Assembly: GCA_026002995.1 (NCBI GenBank)
Contig: BPGK01000001.1
Coordinates: forward strand, 1,240,001 to 1,304,000
DNA from: Gaiellaceae bacterium
Lineage (GTDB): Bacteria; Actinomycetota; Thermoleophilia; Gaiellales; Gaiellaceae
DNA: 64,000 nt
Direction of reading: 5' to 3'
Part shown: in pieces, positions 27,297 to 35,268 of the stretch
How the letters are laid out: each line of letters begins with the position of its first letter
How positions within the stretch are numbered: position 1 is the stretch's first letter
Made by a program: the position numbers and the translations under genes
Notes under the pieces: generated by a model
Seen by the model: only the letters and a program-made list of their open reading frames with translations
Told to the model about the DNA's origin: nothing
Database searches by the model: none

Positions 27297-28701
27297 GGCA
27301 AAGACCCTGTTCGAGCGGATCTGGGAGCGGCACGTCGTGCGCGAGGAGCCGGGCGAGCCCGCGCTCCTGTACATCGACCTGCACCTCATCCACGAGGTCA
27401 CCTCGCCGCAGGCGTTCGAGTCGCTGCGGCTCGCGGGCCGCCGCGTGCGCCGACCGGATCGCTCGCTCGCGACCATGGATCACAACGTCCCGACCGACGG
27501 CCTCCCGGTCAGCGATCCGCTCGCGCGAGCGCAGCTCGACGCGCTCCGCGCGAACTGCGCCGAGTTCGGCATCCCGCTGTACGAGACGGGAAGCGGGCGC
27601 GAGGGGATCGTGCACGTCATCGGCCCCGAGCTCGGCGTCACGCAGCCCGGGATGACGATCGTGTGCGGCGACAGCCACACCTCGACGCACGGGGCGTTCG
27701 GCGCGCTCGCCTTCGGGATTGGGACGACCGAGGTCGAGCACGTGCTCGCGACGCAGTGCCTGCCCCGGCCACGGCCGAAGACGATGCGCATCCTCTACCG
27801 CGGCGAGCTTCCCCTGGGGGTGACGCCGAAGGACGTCATCCTCGGCACCATCGGTCGGATCGGCGTGGACGGCGCGGTCGGGCACGTCCTCGAGTACGCG
27901 GGCGAGCCGATCGAGCGGATGTCGATGGAGGGGCGCATGACGATCTGCAACATGTCGATCGAGGCCGGCGCGCGCGCCGGGCTGGTCGCCCCAGACGACA
28001 CGACCTTCGCCTACCTCGAGGGCCGGCCTGCGGCCCCAAAGGGTGCGGACTGGGAGCGCGCGCTCGACGACTGGCGCACGCTGCGGACCGATCCCGGAGC
28101 CACCTTCGACCGGGAGGTCGAGATCGACGTCTCCGAGCTCGAGCCGCAGGTCACCTGGGGTACGACCCCGGCCATGGTCGCGCCGGTCGGCGGCGTCGTC
28201 CCCGACCCGTCCTCGTTCGCCGATCCGGATGCGCGGGCGGCCGCGGAGCGCGCGCTCGCGTACATGGGGCTCGAGCCCGGCACGCCGCTCCAGGAGCTGC
28301 GGCTCGACCGCGTCTTCATCGGCTCCTGCACGAATGCGCGGATCGAGGACCTCCGCGAGGCCGCCAAGGTCGTGGCCGGCAGGCGCGTGCACCCGAACGT
28401 GCGCGCGATGGTCGTCCCCGGCTCGGCGACGGTGAAGCGGCTCGCCGAGGAGGAGGGGCTCGACCGCATCTTCACGGAGGCGGGCTTCGAGTGGCGTCAT
28501 GCAGGCTGCTCCATGTGTCTCGGGATGAACCCGGACGTCTTGGCGCCGCAGGAGCGCTGCGCGTCCACCTCGAACCGGAACTTCGAGGGTCGGCAGGGGC
28601 GTGGGGGACGCACCCACCTCGTCAGTCCGGCGATGGCGGCCGCGGCGGCGATCGCCGGCCGCTTCGTGGACGTCCGCGAGTGGGACGGGGCGCGGGGATG
28701 A
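27295..28701 (+). CDS. leuC: 3-isopropylmalate dehydratase large subunit
   Basis: LeuC and LeuD isomerise 2- to 3-isopropylmalate through a [4Fe-4S] cluster. The 468-residue protein shows TMDHNVPT, the aconitase signature [39 protein letters not shown] (first cluster Cys) and [13 protein letters not shown] (second and third). It starts without a 5' UTR opposite ppc. The stop overlaps the leuD ATG. Confidence 0.97.
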   Translation: MAKTLFERIWERHVVREEPGEPALLYIDLHLIHEVTSPQAFESLRLAGRRVRRPDRSLATMDHNVPTDGLPVSDPLARAQLDALRANCAEFGIPLYETGSGREGIVHVIGPELGVTQPGMTIVCGDSHTSTHGAFGALAFGIGTTEVEHVLATQCLPRPRPKTMRILYRGELPLGVTPKDVILGTIGRIGVDGAVGHVLEYAGEPIERMSMEGRMTICNMSIEAGARAGLVAPDDTTFAYLEGRPAAPKGADWERALDDWRTLRTDPGATFDREVEIDVSELEPQVTWGTTPAMVAPVGGVVPDPSSFADPDARAAAERALAYMGLEPGTPLQELRLDRVFIGSCTNARIEDLREAAKVVAGRRVHPNVRAMVVPGSATVKRLAEEEGLDRIFTEAGFEWRHAGCSMCLGMNPDVLAPQERCASTSNRNFEGRQGRGGRTHLVSPAMAAAAAIAGRFVDVREWDGARG

Positions 28702-29282
28702 AGCCGATCCGCTCCGTCACCTCGGTCGCCGCCGTCCTCGATCGGCCGGACGTCGACACGGATCAGATCATCCCCAAGCAGTTCCTCAAGCGCATCGAGC
28801 GCAGCGGCTTCGGGGAGTTCCTCTTCTACGACTGGCGCCAGGATCCCGACTTCGAGCTCAACCGCCCCGGGCTCGAGGGCGCGCGCATCCTCCTCGCGGG
28901 GCCGAACTTCGGCTGTGGCTCCTCGCGCGAGCACGCCGCTTGGGCGCTCCAGGACTACGGCTTCGACGTCGTCGTCGCGCCCTCGTTCGGGGACATCTTC
29001 TTCTCGAACGCGACGCAGATCGGCCTCGCCCCGGTGACGCTCCCGGCGGAGGAGGTGAAGGAGGTCATGCGGGTCGCCGAGACCGGGGCGGAGGTGACGG
29101 TCGACCTCGAGGCGCAGGAGATCGTCGCCGGGGGGCGCAGGTGGTCGTTCGAGATGGATCCCTTCGTTCGCCACTGCCTCGTGAACGGGCTCGACACGAT
29201 CGCATTGACACTCCAGCACGAGGCGGACATCGCTGCCTTCGAGGCGCGGACGCCCGCGCGGGTCGTCACGACCGCTCTCTAG
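28698..29282 (+). CDS. leuD: 3-isopropylmalate dehydratase small subunit
   Basis: The swivelling small subunit, 194 residues, with [15 protein letters not shown] near the start and [17 protein letters not shown], the family signature loop. It overlaps leuC by 4 nt. Its 3' end overlaps the convergent chorismate mutase gene by 17 bp, so there is no terminator space between them. Besides leucine synthesis, the LeuCD pair could serve the citramalate route to isoleucine if the short LeuA at 54.3 kb makes citramalate. Confidence 0.97.
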   Translation: MKPIRSVTSVAAVLDRPDVDTDQIIPKQFLKRIERSGFGEFLFYDWRQDPDFELNRPGLEGARILLAGPNFGCGSSREHAAWALQDYGFDVVVAPSFGDIFFSNATQIGLAPVTLPAEEVKEVMRVAETGAEVTVDLEAQEIVAGGRRWSFEMDPFVRHCLVNGLDTIALTLQHEADIAAFEARTPARVVTTAL

Positions 29283-29544
29283 CGACCTCCCGCTTCGTCA
29301 GCTCGAGTACGGACGCGACGAGCTCGTGCAGGCCCTCCCGGCTGAGTGGGCCTCGGTTCGCGCGCTCGAGCTCCTCGAGGAGCTGGCGCTCACGGTCGGG
29401 GTCGAGGAAGGGGAGTCCGACCTCCTCCTTGTAGCGCTTGAGCTCCGCGACGAGCTCGATGCGCTCGTTCACCGCTTCCACGATTGCGCGGTCGAGCGCC
29501 GAGATGCGCGCGCGGAAGTCGCGAAGGGTCCCGTCGCCGCTCAC
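29266..29544 (-). CDS. Chorismate mutase, AroQ type
   Basis: A 92-residue all-helical chorismate mutase that makes prephenate. The pattern is RARISALDRAIVEAVNERIELVAELKRYKEEVG, with the Arg and Lys residues that bind chorismate, then DPDRERQLLEEL. Its GTG start overlaps the pheA stop, so prephenate is made and used by two adjacent products. The 3' end overlaps leuD from the other strand by 17 bp. Confidence 0.9.
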   Translation of the reverse strand: MSGDGTLRDFRARISALDRAIVEAVNERIELVAELKRYKEEVGLPFLDPDRERQLLEELERANRGPLSREGLHELVASVLELTKREVARERS

Positions 29545-30395
29545 GGGCGCTCCGCCGGGTAGGAGCCGAAGATCCGGAGCACGCGCGTCCTCGCGCGGAG
29601 CTCCTCCAGCGACTCGCGCACGACCGGGTCGAGCGGGTGCCCGGTGAGCACCGCGTCGAAGCGGTAGCGCCAGGGCGTCTGCGGAATCGGGCGCGAGACG
29701 AGCTGGACGAGGTCGATCGAGTGCCGCGCGAAGGCCTCGAGCGCGCGGTGCAGCGCGCCCGGCTGGTGGTCGGTGACGAACGAGAACGCCGTGCGCCAGG
29801 GCGTGCCGTTGCGGTCGAGCCGCATGTGCGGGGCGACGGCAACGAAGCGCGTGTACGCCTCCGGGTGGTCGCCGACGTCGGCCTCGAGCACCGCGAGCCC
29901 GTGCAGGGCGGCAGCTCGTTCGCTCGCGATCGCCGCCTCCGTCGGGTCGCCGTGCGCCGCGACCTCCGCGGCGGCGTCTCCCGTCGTCGGCGCCGCGATC
30001 GCCGTCGCCTGCGGCATGCGGGCGAGCAGGAGACGGCACTGGTCGAGCGCGACCGGGTGCGAGCGCACGATGCGGATCTCCTCGAGCGGCACGCGCTCGA
30101 CGCCCACGAGGCAGTGCCGGATCGGGATCGCCGTCTCCCGCGTGATGGCGAGGGGGGCCGTGTACAGGAGGTCGTGGGTCTCGGCGACGGGCCCGACGAG
30201 CGAGCTCTCCATCGGGAGCACGCCGTAGTCGACGTCGCAGGCCACGGTGGCCTCGACGACCGCTTGGAAGCTCGGGAGCGGGACGAGCTCCGCGCCGCCG
30301 GGGAAGAGGCGGTCGGCCGCAGCGGCGCTATGCGCGCCGTCGCGGCCGGGGTAGGCGACGGTCGGTCTCGTCTCGGTTGTCGTGTGGTCGTGCAT
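29541..30395 (-). CDS. pheA: Prephenate dehydratase
   Basis: Converts prephenate to phenylpyruvate for phenylalanine. The 284-residue protein has the PDT domain (AYPGRDGAHSAAAA, DYGVLPMESSLVGPVAETHDLL, SHPVALDQC) and an ACT domain from about residue 195 (RTAFSFVTDHQPGALHRALEAFARHSIDLVQLVSRP), the Phe feedback site. GGAG lies 8 nt before the ATG. It is preceded by a Phe-rich leader peptide and hairpin, so both feedback inhibition and attenuation are likely. The stop overlaps the chorismate mutase GTG. Confidence 0.95.
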   Translation of the reverse strand: MHDHTTTETRPTVAYPGRDGAHSAAAADRLFPGGAELVPLPSFQAVVEATVACDVDYGVLPMESSLVGPVAETHDLLYTAPLAITRETAIPIRHCLVGVERVPLEEIRIVRSHPVALDQCRLLLARMPQATAIAAPTTGDAAAEVAAHGDPTEAAIASERAAALHGLAVLEADVGDHPEAYTRFVAVAPHMRLDRNGTPWRTAFSFVTDHQPGALHRALEAFARHSIDLVQLVSRPIPQTPWRYRFDAVLTGHPLDPVVRESLEELRARTRVLRIFGSYPAERP

Positions 30396-30421
30396 GGGAA
30401 GGGCTCCGGGTCAGAGGGGCA

Positions 30422-30476
30422 CCCGCCTGGTGGATCGAGCTAGCCGGCGAAGGCGGGGAGCGGAACGCCGGCTAGC
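30422..30476 (-). ncRNA. pheA leader hairpin with possible pseudoknot
   Basis: In the transcript, GCTAGCCGGCG (30476-30466) pairs perfectly with CGCCGGCTAGC (30449-30439), 11 bp around a 16-nt loop. The loop CCCGCCT (30457-30451) can pair with AGGCGGG (30428-30422) downstream, as an H-type pseudoknot or an alternative helix. The leader stop codon TAG lies in the 5' arm. No U-run follows, so control may be by another termination route or on translation. The gltB leader has almost the same element. Confidence 0.6.
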
Positions 30477-30537
30477 GCGCAAAGATGCGCGCGCCGAAGG
30501 CGAAGCTGAAAGCGAAGAAGTCGCGTGCGCGCGGCAT
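30472..30537 (-). CDS. pheL: Phe leader peptide with six Phe codons
   Basis: A 21-codon ORF with the core DFFAFSFAF and a further Phe near the end: six Phe in 21 residues, ahead of the Phe biosynthetic gene. The ATG lies 7 nt after the -10 box, and the TAG stop lies in the 5' arm of the hairpin. This is the classic attenuation design: a ribosome stalling for lack of Phe-tRNA changes the downstream fold. Confidence 0.85.
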   Translation of the reverse strand: MPRARDFFAFSFAFGARIFAR

Positions 30538-30544
30538 CGGTCAG

Positions 30545-30573
30545 AGCCTAGGGATCGCACGGAGCCGCGTCAA
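30545..30573 (-). promoter_or_regulatory. pheL-pheA promoter (TTGACG, 17 bp, TAGGCT)
   Basis: -35 TTGACG (30573-30568) and -10 TAGGCT (30550-30545) with a 17-bp spacer, close to consensus. The -35 overlaps the leuB stop codon, so the promoter begins exactly where the upstream gene ends. The pheL ATG is 7 nt downstream. Confidence 0.75.
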
Positions 30574-31577
30574 CCGGAGAGCGCGCGGAGAACCGCAGCG
30601 GAGACGTCGGCCGTCGTCGCCGTCCCACCGAGGTCTGGCGTCGGCGTCGACGCGAGCGCCCGCTCGACGGCCACCTCGAGCGCGCGCGCCTCCTCCGGGC
30701 GTCCCAGCCCGTGCTCGAGGAGGAGCGCCGTCGAGCGGAGCATCGCCGCCGGGTTCGCGATCCCGCGGCCGGCGATGTCGGGCGCCGAGCCGTGCACCGG
30801 CTCGAAGAGCCCGGGCCCGGCATCGCCCAGGCTCGCGGAGGGAGCGAGCCCGAGGCCGCCCGTGACCGCGGCGGCGAGGTCGGAGAGGATGTCGCCGAAC
30901 ATGTTCTCGGTGACGAGGACGTCGAACTGCTCGGGCCGCACGGCGAGTTGCATGGCCGCGTTGTCGACGAGGAGATCCTCGACCTCGACGTCCGGGTAGT
31001 CGGCGGCGACCTCGTGCACGACCCGCCGCCACAGGCGCGAGGTCTCGAGCACGTTCGCCTTGTCGACGGAGGTGAGCTTGCCGCGGCGGGCGCGCGCCAG
31101 CTCGAACGCCCTGCGCGCGATCCGCTCCACCTCGCGCGGGTGGTACTCGCATGTGTCGAAGACCGTGCCGTCCTCGCGAACGCCCCGCGCGCCGAAGTAG
31201 AGCCCCCCGACGAGCTCGCGCACGATGAGCAGGTCGACCGCTCCCTGCCGGGCGGGCCGGAGGTTCGCGTACACGTCGAGCTCCGCGCGCAGCTGGAGCA
31301 TGCCCTGCTCGGGGCGGACGTCCGCGGCGTCGAACTCGGGGTCGCCGATCGGCGCCTTCAGGACCGCGTCCGCTGTGCGACACGCCTCGAGCGTCTCGGG
31401 GGGGAGCGGCGTGCCGACAGCCCGGATGGCCGCGGCTCCGAAGAGCCGCTCCTCGAGCTCGACGTCGGGCGCGAGCGCGCGCAGGGCACGCTGCGCCGCG
31501 GCCATCACCTCGGGGCCGATGCCGTCGCCCGCAAGGCAGACCACCCGCGGACGGTCGCTCGCTGCGCGGCCGCTCAT
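30570..31577 (-). CDS. leuB: 3-isopropylmalate dehydrogenase
   Basis: Oxidises and decarboxylates 3-isopropylmalate in leucine synthesis. The 335-residue protein is fully canonical: AGDGIGPEV near residue 17, LRAELDVYANLRP, CEYHP with the catalytic Tyr, SVDKANVL with the catalytic Lys, and NMFGDILSDLAAAVTGGLGLAPSAS with the metal-binding Asp pair. EPVHGSAPDIAGRGIANP binds NAD. This is the working LeuB; the second copy at 53.4 kb lacks these residues. It follows the peroxiredoxin gene by 43 nt on the same strand. Confidence 0.96.
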   Translation of the reverse strand: MSGRAASDRPRVVCLAGDGIGPEVMAAAQRALRALAPDVELEERLFGAAAIRAVGTPLPPETLEACRTADAVLKAPIGDPEFDAADVRPEQGMLQLRAELDVYANLRPARQGAVDLLIVRELVGGLYFGARGVREDGTVFDTCEYHPREVERIARRAFELARARRGKLTSVDKANVLETSRLWRRVVHEVAADYPDVEVEDLLVDNAAMQLAVRPEQFDVLVTENMFGDILSDLAAAVTGGLGLAPSASLGDAGPGLFEPVHGSAPDIAGRGIANPAAMLRSTALLLEHGLGRPEEARALEVAVERALASTPTPDLGGTATTADVSAAVLRALSG

Positions 31578-31620
31578 GCTCGCGCGAGCCTAGCGACCGT
31601 CCCCGGCATGCGGCATCGTC

Positions 31621-32304
31621 TCAGGCGGCGCTCCCTGCGGGCGCTTCCTTCCGAGGCTGGGGGACGATCCGGATGTACGGCTTCGGCTCCTCCCAGCTCC
31701 CGAACAGCTCCCGCGCCTCCTCATTCGAGACCGAGCCGGCGATGATCACGTCCTCGCCCGGGCGCCAGTTCACCGGGGTCGAGACCTTGTGCTCGGCGGT
31801 GAGCTGCAGCGAGTCGATCACCCGCAGGACCTCGTCGAAGTTTCGTCCCGTCGTCATCGGGTAGACCATGACGAGCTTGATCTTCTTGTCCGGCCCGATG
31901 ACGAAGACGTTGCGCACCGTCTGGTTGTCGGCGGGCGTGCGCGAGCGCGCGTCGCCCGAGACCTCGGCGGGGAGCATCCCGTACAGCTTCGAGACGGTGA
32001 AGTCGTCGTCGCCGATGATCGGGTAGTTGGGCGCCGCGCCCTGCGTCTCCTCGATGTCGCGCGCCCAGCCCTCGTGGTCGGCTGTCGAGTCGACCGAGAG
32101 CCCGATGATCTTCACGTTCCGGCGGTCGAACTCGGGCTTGATCTTCGCCATGTACCCGAGCTCGGTCGTGCACACCGGCGTGAAGTCCTTCGGGTGGGAG
32201 AAGAGCACGGCCCACGAGTCGCCGATCCACTCGTGGAACGAGATCTCGCCCTCTGTCGTCTTGGCTCTGAAGTCGGGGGCGGTGTCACCGATGGTCAGGG
32301 GCAT
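31621..32304 (-). CDS. 1-Cys peroxiredoxin (Prx6 type)
   Basis: Reduces peroxides with a single active Cys. The 227-residue sequence has the Prx6 pattern: LFSHPKDFTPVCTTELG with peroxidatic Cys45, and the long C-terminal domain (RNVFVIGPDKKIKLVMVYPMTTGRNFDEVLRVIDSLQ then VNWRPGEDVII) that makes the dimer. No resolving Cys is present. An AAGGAGG Shine-Dalgarno precedes the ATG. The promoter region carries a sequence shared with the sulfite-reductase promoter, suggesting common redox or sulfur control. Confidence 0.94.
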   Translation of the reverse strand: MPLTIGDTAPDFRAKTTEGEISFHEWIGDSWAVLFSHPKDFTPVCTTELGYMAKIKPEFDRRNVKIIGLSVDSTADHEGWARDIEETQGAAPNYPIIGDDDFTVSKLYGMLPAEVSGDARSRTPADNQTVRNVFVIGPDKKIKLVMVYPMTTGRNFDEVLRVIDSLQLTAEHKVSTPVNWRPGEDVIIAGSVSNEEARELFGSWEEPKPYIRIVPQPRKEAPAGSAA

Positions 32305-32334
32305 CTGTTCCTCCTTTCGCCCGGTTGACCGAGT

Positions 32335-32362
32335 ACGTTACTTCATTTCGGAAAGTTTTACC
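32335..32362 (-). promoter_or_regulatory. Peroxiredoxin promoter with shared operator-like motif
   Basis: -10 TAACGT (32340-32335). The motif CTTTCCGAAATGAAG lies just upstream, in the spacer, within a 23-bp stretch (32362-32340) that matches the stretch at 38318-38340 at most positions. The AT-rich composition stands out from its surroundings. Position over the spacer suits a repressor site. Confidence 0.45.
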
Positions 32363-32411
32363 GCAGAGGGTCACCTCGACTCCTCCTCGCCGGATTTCGG
32401 GCGCACGCGCC

Positions 32412-32999
32412 TCATCGCCTCGTCCTCGACCCGACGACCCGCCAGGCCGCGGGAAGCGTCACGGCGGCGAGGTAGAGCTTGAGCACGTCGCCGGGCACGA
32501 ACGGGTACAAGCCGAGCTCGAGGGTTCGCTCGAGGCTCGTGTCGAGCGAGACGGCGAGCCACGGCAGGCCGATCAGGTAGACGACGACGTTCCCGGTCAG
32601 AAGCGCGCCGAGCGAGGACGAGAAGCGGCGATCCCAGCGCCGCTCCGCGAGCCGTCCCGTGAGCGCCGCGGCGACGGGGAAGGCGAGGAGGTAGCCGCCC
32701 GTCGGTCCGGTGAGGGCGGCGAGGCCGCCGCTGCCCTCCGCGTACACCGGCGCGCCGAGCGCGCCGGCGAGGACGTAGAGGAGACCGCTCGCTCCGCCTC
32801 GGGTCGTCCCGAGCGCGGCGCCGACGAGGAGGACGGAGAAGGTCTGGCCCGTGATCGGGACGGGCGTGAACGGAAGGGGGATGGCGATCTGCGCGGACGC
32901 CGCGATGAGGCCTGCGCCCGCGACCACGAGGAGCGCGTCCACGAGCCGGCCTGCGTGCGGGAGCGCGGCGCTCCGGAGCGTCGTCGCCTCGGCGCTCAT
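32412..32999 (-). CDS. bioY: BioY family transporter, distal duplicate copy
   Basis: Substrate-binding membrane subunit (S component) of a biotin ECF transporter, 195 residues with about six membrane segments. Diagnostic BioY sequence includes AIPLPFTPVPITGQTFSVLLVGAALG and GPTGGYLLAFPVAAALTG. It is identical to the proximal copy. Upstream it has only a 26-codon remnant of the SUMT 3' end rather than a full gene. No bioM/bioN ATPase or permease is nearby. Confidence 0.9.
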   Translation of the reverse strand: MSAEATTLRSAALPHAGRLVDALLVVAGAGLIAASAQIAIPLPFTPVPITGQTFSVLLVGAALGTTRGGASGLLYVLAGALGAPVYAEGSGGLAALTGPTGGYLLAFPVAAALTGRLAERRWDRRFSSSLGALLTGNVVVYLIGLPWLAVSLDTSLERTLELGLYPFVPGDVLKLYLAAVTLPAAWRVVGSRTRR

Positions 33000-33075
33000 A
33001 CCGCGGCCCTCACTGCGTCGACGGTCTGCGGGAGCGCGCCGGCGAGCCTCTCCGCGAGCGCGACCACCTCGCCGA
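33000..33075 (-). pseudogene. Remnant of the SUMT gene 3' end in the duplication
   Basis: Reads GEVVALAERLAGALPQTVDAVRAAV in frame, identical to the C-terminus of the methyltransferase at 33684-34415, and stops at the distal bioY start. It was copied with bioY and cannot make an enzyme. Confidence 0.8.
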
Positions 33076-33099
33076 TGCCGGACCTCGGGCGCACGCGCC

Positions 33100-33687
33100 T
33101 CATCGCCTCGTCCTCGACCCGACGACCCGCCAGGCCGCGGGAAGCGTCACGGCGGCGAGGTAGAGCTTGAGCACGTCGCCGGGCACGAACGGGTACAAGC
33201 CGAGCTCGAGGGTTCGCTCGAGGCTCGTGTCGAGCGAGACGGCGAGCCACGGCAGGCCGATCAGGTAGACGACGACGTTCCCGGTCAGAAGCGCGCCGAG
33301 CGAGGACGAGAAGCGGCGATCCCAGCGCCGCTCCGCGAGCCGTCCCGTGAGCGCCGCGGCGACGGGGAAGGCGAGGAGGTAGCCGCCCGTCGGTCCGGTG
33401 AGGGCGGCGAGGCCGCCGCTGCCCTCCGCGTACACCGGCGCGCCGAGCGCGCCGGCGAGGACGTAGAGGAGACCGCTCGCTCCGCCTCGGGTCGTCCCGA
33501 GCGCGGCGCCGACGAGGAGGACGGAGAAGGTCTGGCCCGTGATCGGGACGGGCGTGAACGGAAGGGGGATGGCGATCTGCGCGGACGCCGCGATGAGGCC
33601 TGCGCCCGCGACCACGAGGAGCGCGTCCACGAGCCGGCCTGCGTGCGGGAGCGCGGCGCTCCGGAGCGTCGTCGCCTCGGCGCTCAT
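33100..33687 (-). CDS. bioY: BioY family transporter, proximal copy
   Basis: Identical to the distal copy: a 195-residue S component for biotin uptake. Its ATG overlaps the SUMT stop (ATGA), so it is the original last gene of the sulfate/siroheme operon. The presence of a vitamin transporter there may reflect use of ECF-type uptake for biotin without a biosynthetic set, but no biotin synthesis gene lies in the window to test this. Confidence 0.92.
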   Translation of the reverse strand: MSAEATTLRSAALPHAGRLVDALLVVAGAGLIAASAQIAIPLPFTPVPITGQTFSVLLVGAALGTTRGGASGLLYVLAGALGAPVYAEGSGGLAALTGPTGGYLLAFPVAAALTGRLAERRWDRRFSSSLGALLTGNVVVYLIGLPWLAVSLDTSLERTLELGLYPFVPGDVLKLYLAAVTLPAAWRVVGSRTRR

Positions 33688-34415
33688 ACCGCGGCCCTCA
33701 CTGCGTCGACGGTCTGCGGGAGCGCGCCGGCGAGCCTCTCCGCGAGCGCGACCACCTCGCCGATCACGACGAGTGCGGGCTGCTCGAGGCTCTCGGCGGC
33801 AGCCGCGATCTCGGCGAGGGGCGCCCGCACGACGGTCTGCGAGGCGGTCGTTCCGCGCGAGACGACCGCCGCGGGCGTCGCGGGTGGCTTGCCGTGGCGC
33901 AGCAGGCCGTCGACGAGGGCGCCGAGCGTCCCGAGGCCCATGAAGACGACGAGCGTGCCCGGCGTCCGCGCGAGCTCCGCCGGCGCGAGCGCGTCGGGAT
34001 CGTGGCCGGAGACGACCGTCACCTGCGAGGAGAGGCCGCGGTGCGTCACCGGGATGCCGGCTGCCGCCGGCACCGCGGCGAGCGACGAGACTCCGGGGAC
34101 GACCTGGAAGGGCACGCCCGCGGCGGCGAGCGCGAGCGCCTCCTCGCCTCCCCGTCCGAACACGAACGGGTCGCCGCCCTTCAGCCTGACGACGTCGAGG
34201 CCGCGGCGCCCGAGGCGGACGAGGAGCTCGGAGATCTCCGCCTGAGAGAGCGTCTCGCGGCAGACCCGCATCGCGCCCTCCGGCGCCTCGGCGACGAGCT
34301 CTTCCGCGACGAGGCGGTCGTACACGAGCGCGTCGCAGCGCCGCACGAGCTCGAGGCCGCGCACCGTGATGAGGCCGGGATCGCCGGGCCCGGCGCCGAC
34401 GAGCGAGACCGTCAT
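33684..34415 (-). CDS. cobA: Uroporphyrinogen-III C-methyltransferase (SUMT)
   Basis: Adds two methyl groups to uroporphyrinogen III to give precorrin-2, the first step toward siroheme. The 243-residue protein has SLVGAGPGDPGLITVRGLELV at the N-terminus, VYDRLV, the SAM-site VVRLKGGDPFVFGRGGEEALAL, and the VPGVSS block. Together with the upstream precorrin-2 dehydrogenase it would make the siroheme needed by the sulfite reductase at the head of the operon. The ATG overlaps the upstream stop. Confidence 0.95.
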   Translation of the reverse strand: MTVSLVGAGPGDPGLITVRGLELVRRCDALVYDRLVAEELVAEAPEGAMRVCRETLSQAEISELLVRLGRRGLDVVRLKGGDPFVFGRGGEEALALAAAGVPFQVVPGVSSLAAVPAAAGIPVTHRGLSSQVTVVSGHDPDALAPAELARTPGTLVVFMGLGTLGALVDGLLRHGKPPATPAAVVSRGTTASQTVVRAPLAEIAAAAESLEQPALVVIGEVVALAERLAGALPQTVDAVRAAV

Positions 34416-34978
34416 CCGAGCTCCTCCGCGACGAGGCTCGCGAAGAACCGGCGTCGCGACTCGTACGTCTTCAGGTTCGTGCGCGCCCACGGCCGCAGGG
34501 CGCGGAGCCGCTCCGCGAGGTCTGCGACCTCCGGGCGCAGGAGGCGCTCGGCCGCTTCGTCGCGGAGGCGCTGCGCGAGCGCGGGAGACGCCCCCGAGGT
34601 GGAGACGGCGATCGCGAGCGGGCCACGCCGAGCGACGGCGGGGAGGATGAAGGTGCAGCGCTCGGGGTCGTCGGCGACGTTGCAGAAGAGCGAGCGTGCG
34701 CGCGCGTCGCGCGACACGCGCGCGTTCACCCCTGCCCGCGAGGTGGCTGCGATGACGAGGAACCGGTTGTCCAGGTCGGTCGGGCGGTACGGCCGTTCGA
34801 GGATCTCCACGTCGAGCGCGCGCAGCTCCTCGCACACCTCGGGGGCCACGACGGTGACGTGCGCGCCGCACTCGAGCAGCCCACGCACTTTCTCGAGCGC
34901 AACGGAGCCGCCGCCGACGACGAGGCAGCTCCGCCGCTCGAGGTCGAGGCAGGCCATGTAGTAGCGCTTCTCAGCCAT
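34412..34978 (-). CDS. Precorrin-2 dehydrogenase / sirohydrochlorin ferrochelatase (Met8/CysG-N type)
   Basis: A 188-residue protein for the last steps of siroheme synthesis. MACLDLERRSCLVVGGGSVALEKVRGLLECGAHVTVVAP is the NAD-binding start, and VIAATSRAGVN and FCNVADDPERCTFILPAVARRGPLAIAVSTSGASPALA are characteristic of CysG-N/Met8. Its start overlaps the ferredoxin gene end by 8 nt, and its stop overlaps the SUMT ATG. In E. coli these two activities and SUMT are one protein; here they are separate. Confidence 0.93.
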   Translation of the reverse strand: MAEKRYYMACLDLERRSCLVVGGGSVALEKVRGLLECGAHVTVVAPEVCEELRALDVEILERPYRPTDLDNRFLVIAATSRAGVNARVSRDARARSLFCNVADDPERCTFILPAVARRGPLAIAVSTSGASPALAQRLRDEAAERLLRPEVADLAERLRALRPWARTNLKTYESRRRFFASLVAEELG

Positions 34979-35255
34979 GGCCGTTCAGCTCGGCCAGGCG
35001 CTCGGCGACCGCCTCCGCTCCGCCCTCGCGCCACGCGGCGTTGACGGCGACGAACGGAAGCCAGCGCTCGGGCAAGGCGTCTTCGGGGTAGATCGCCTCG
35101 ACTGGGCACTCCGGCTCGCAGGCCGAGCAGTCGATGCACTCGACCGGGTCGATGACGAGCATGCGCTCGGTCTCGTAGATGCAGTCGACCGGGCAGACCT
35201 CGATGCACGTCTTGTCCTTGACGTCGATGCAGGGCTCCGCGATCACGTACGCCAC
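34971..35255 (-). CDS. Seven-iron ferredoxin (3Fe-4S / 4Fe-4S)
   Basis: A 94-residue low-potential ferredoxin. Cys9-x7-Cys17-x3-Cys21-Pro can hold a 3Fe-4S cluster with help from Cys50, and Cys40-x2-Cys43-x2-Cys46-x3-Cys50-Pro the 4Fe-4S cluster; Cys25 is an extra. The pattern EPCIDVKDKTCIEVCPVDCI is typical of actinobacterial FdxA-type proteins. In this operon it is the natural electron donor for the ferredoxin-type sulfite reductase. Confidence 0.93.
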   Translation of the reverse strand: MAYVIAEPCIDVKDKTCIEVCPVDCIYETERMLVIDPVECIDCSACEPECPVEAIYPEDALPERWLPFVAVNAAWREGGAEAVAERLAELNGHG

Positions 35256-35268
35256 GCTCTCTCCTTCC

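Larger units (their letters stand above)
32396..33763 (-). repeat. Perfect-looking tandem duplication, about 680 bp, covering bioY
   Basis: The segment 33084-33763 (last 26 codons of the SUMT gene plus all of bioY) is repeated at 32396-33075 with an offset of 688 bp. The two bioY proteins are identical over 195 residues, and I see no base differences within the block. The junction (33076-33083) reads gccggacc, and GCCGGA also lies at the left edge of the outer copy, suggesting a short-homology join. It is either a very recent duplication or an assembly artefact. Confidence 0.85.
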
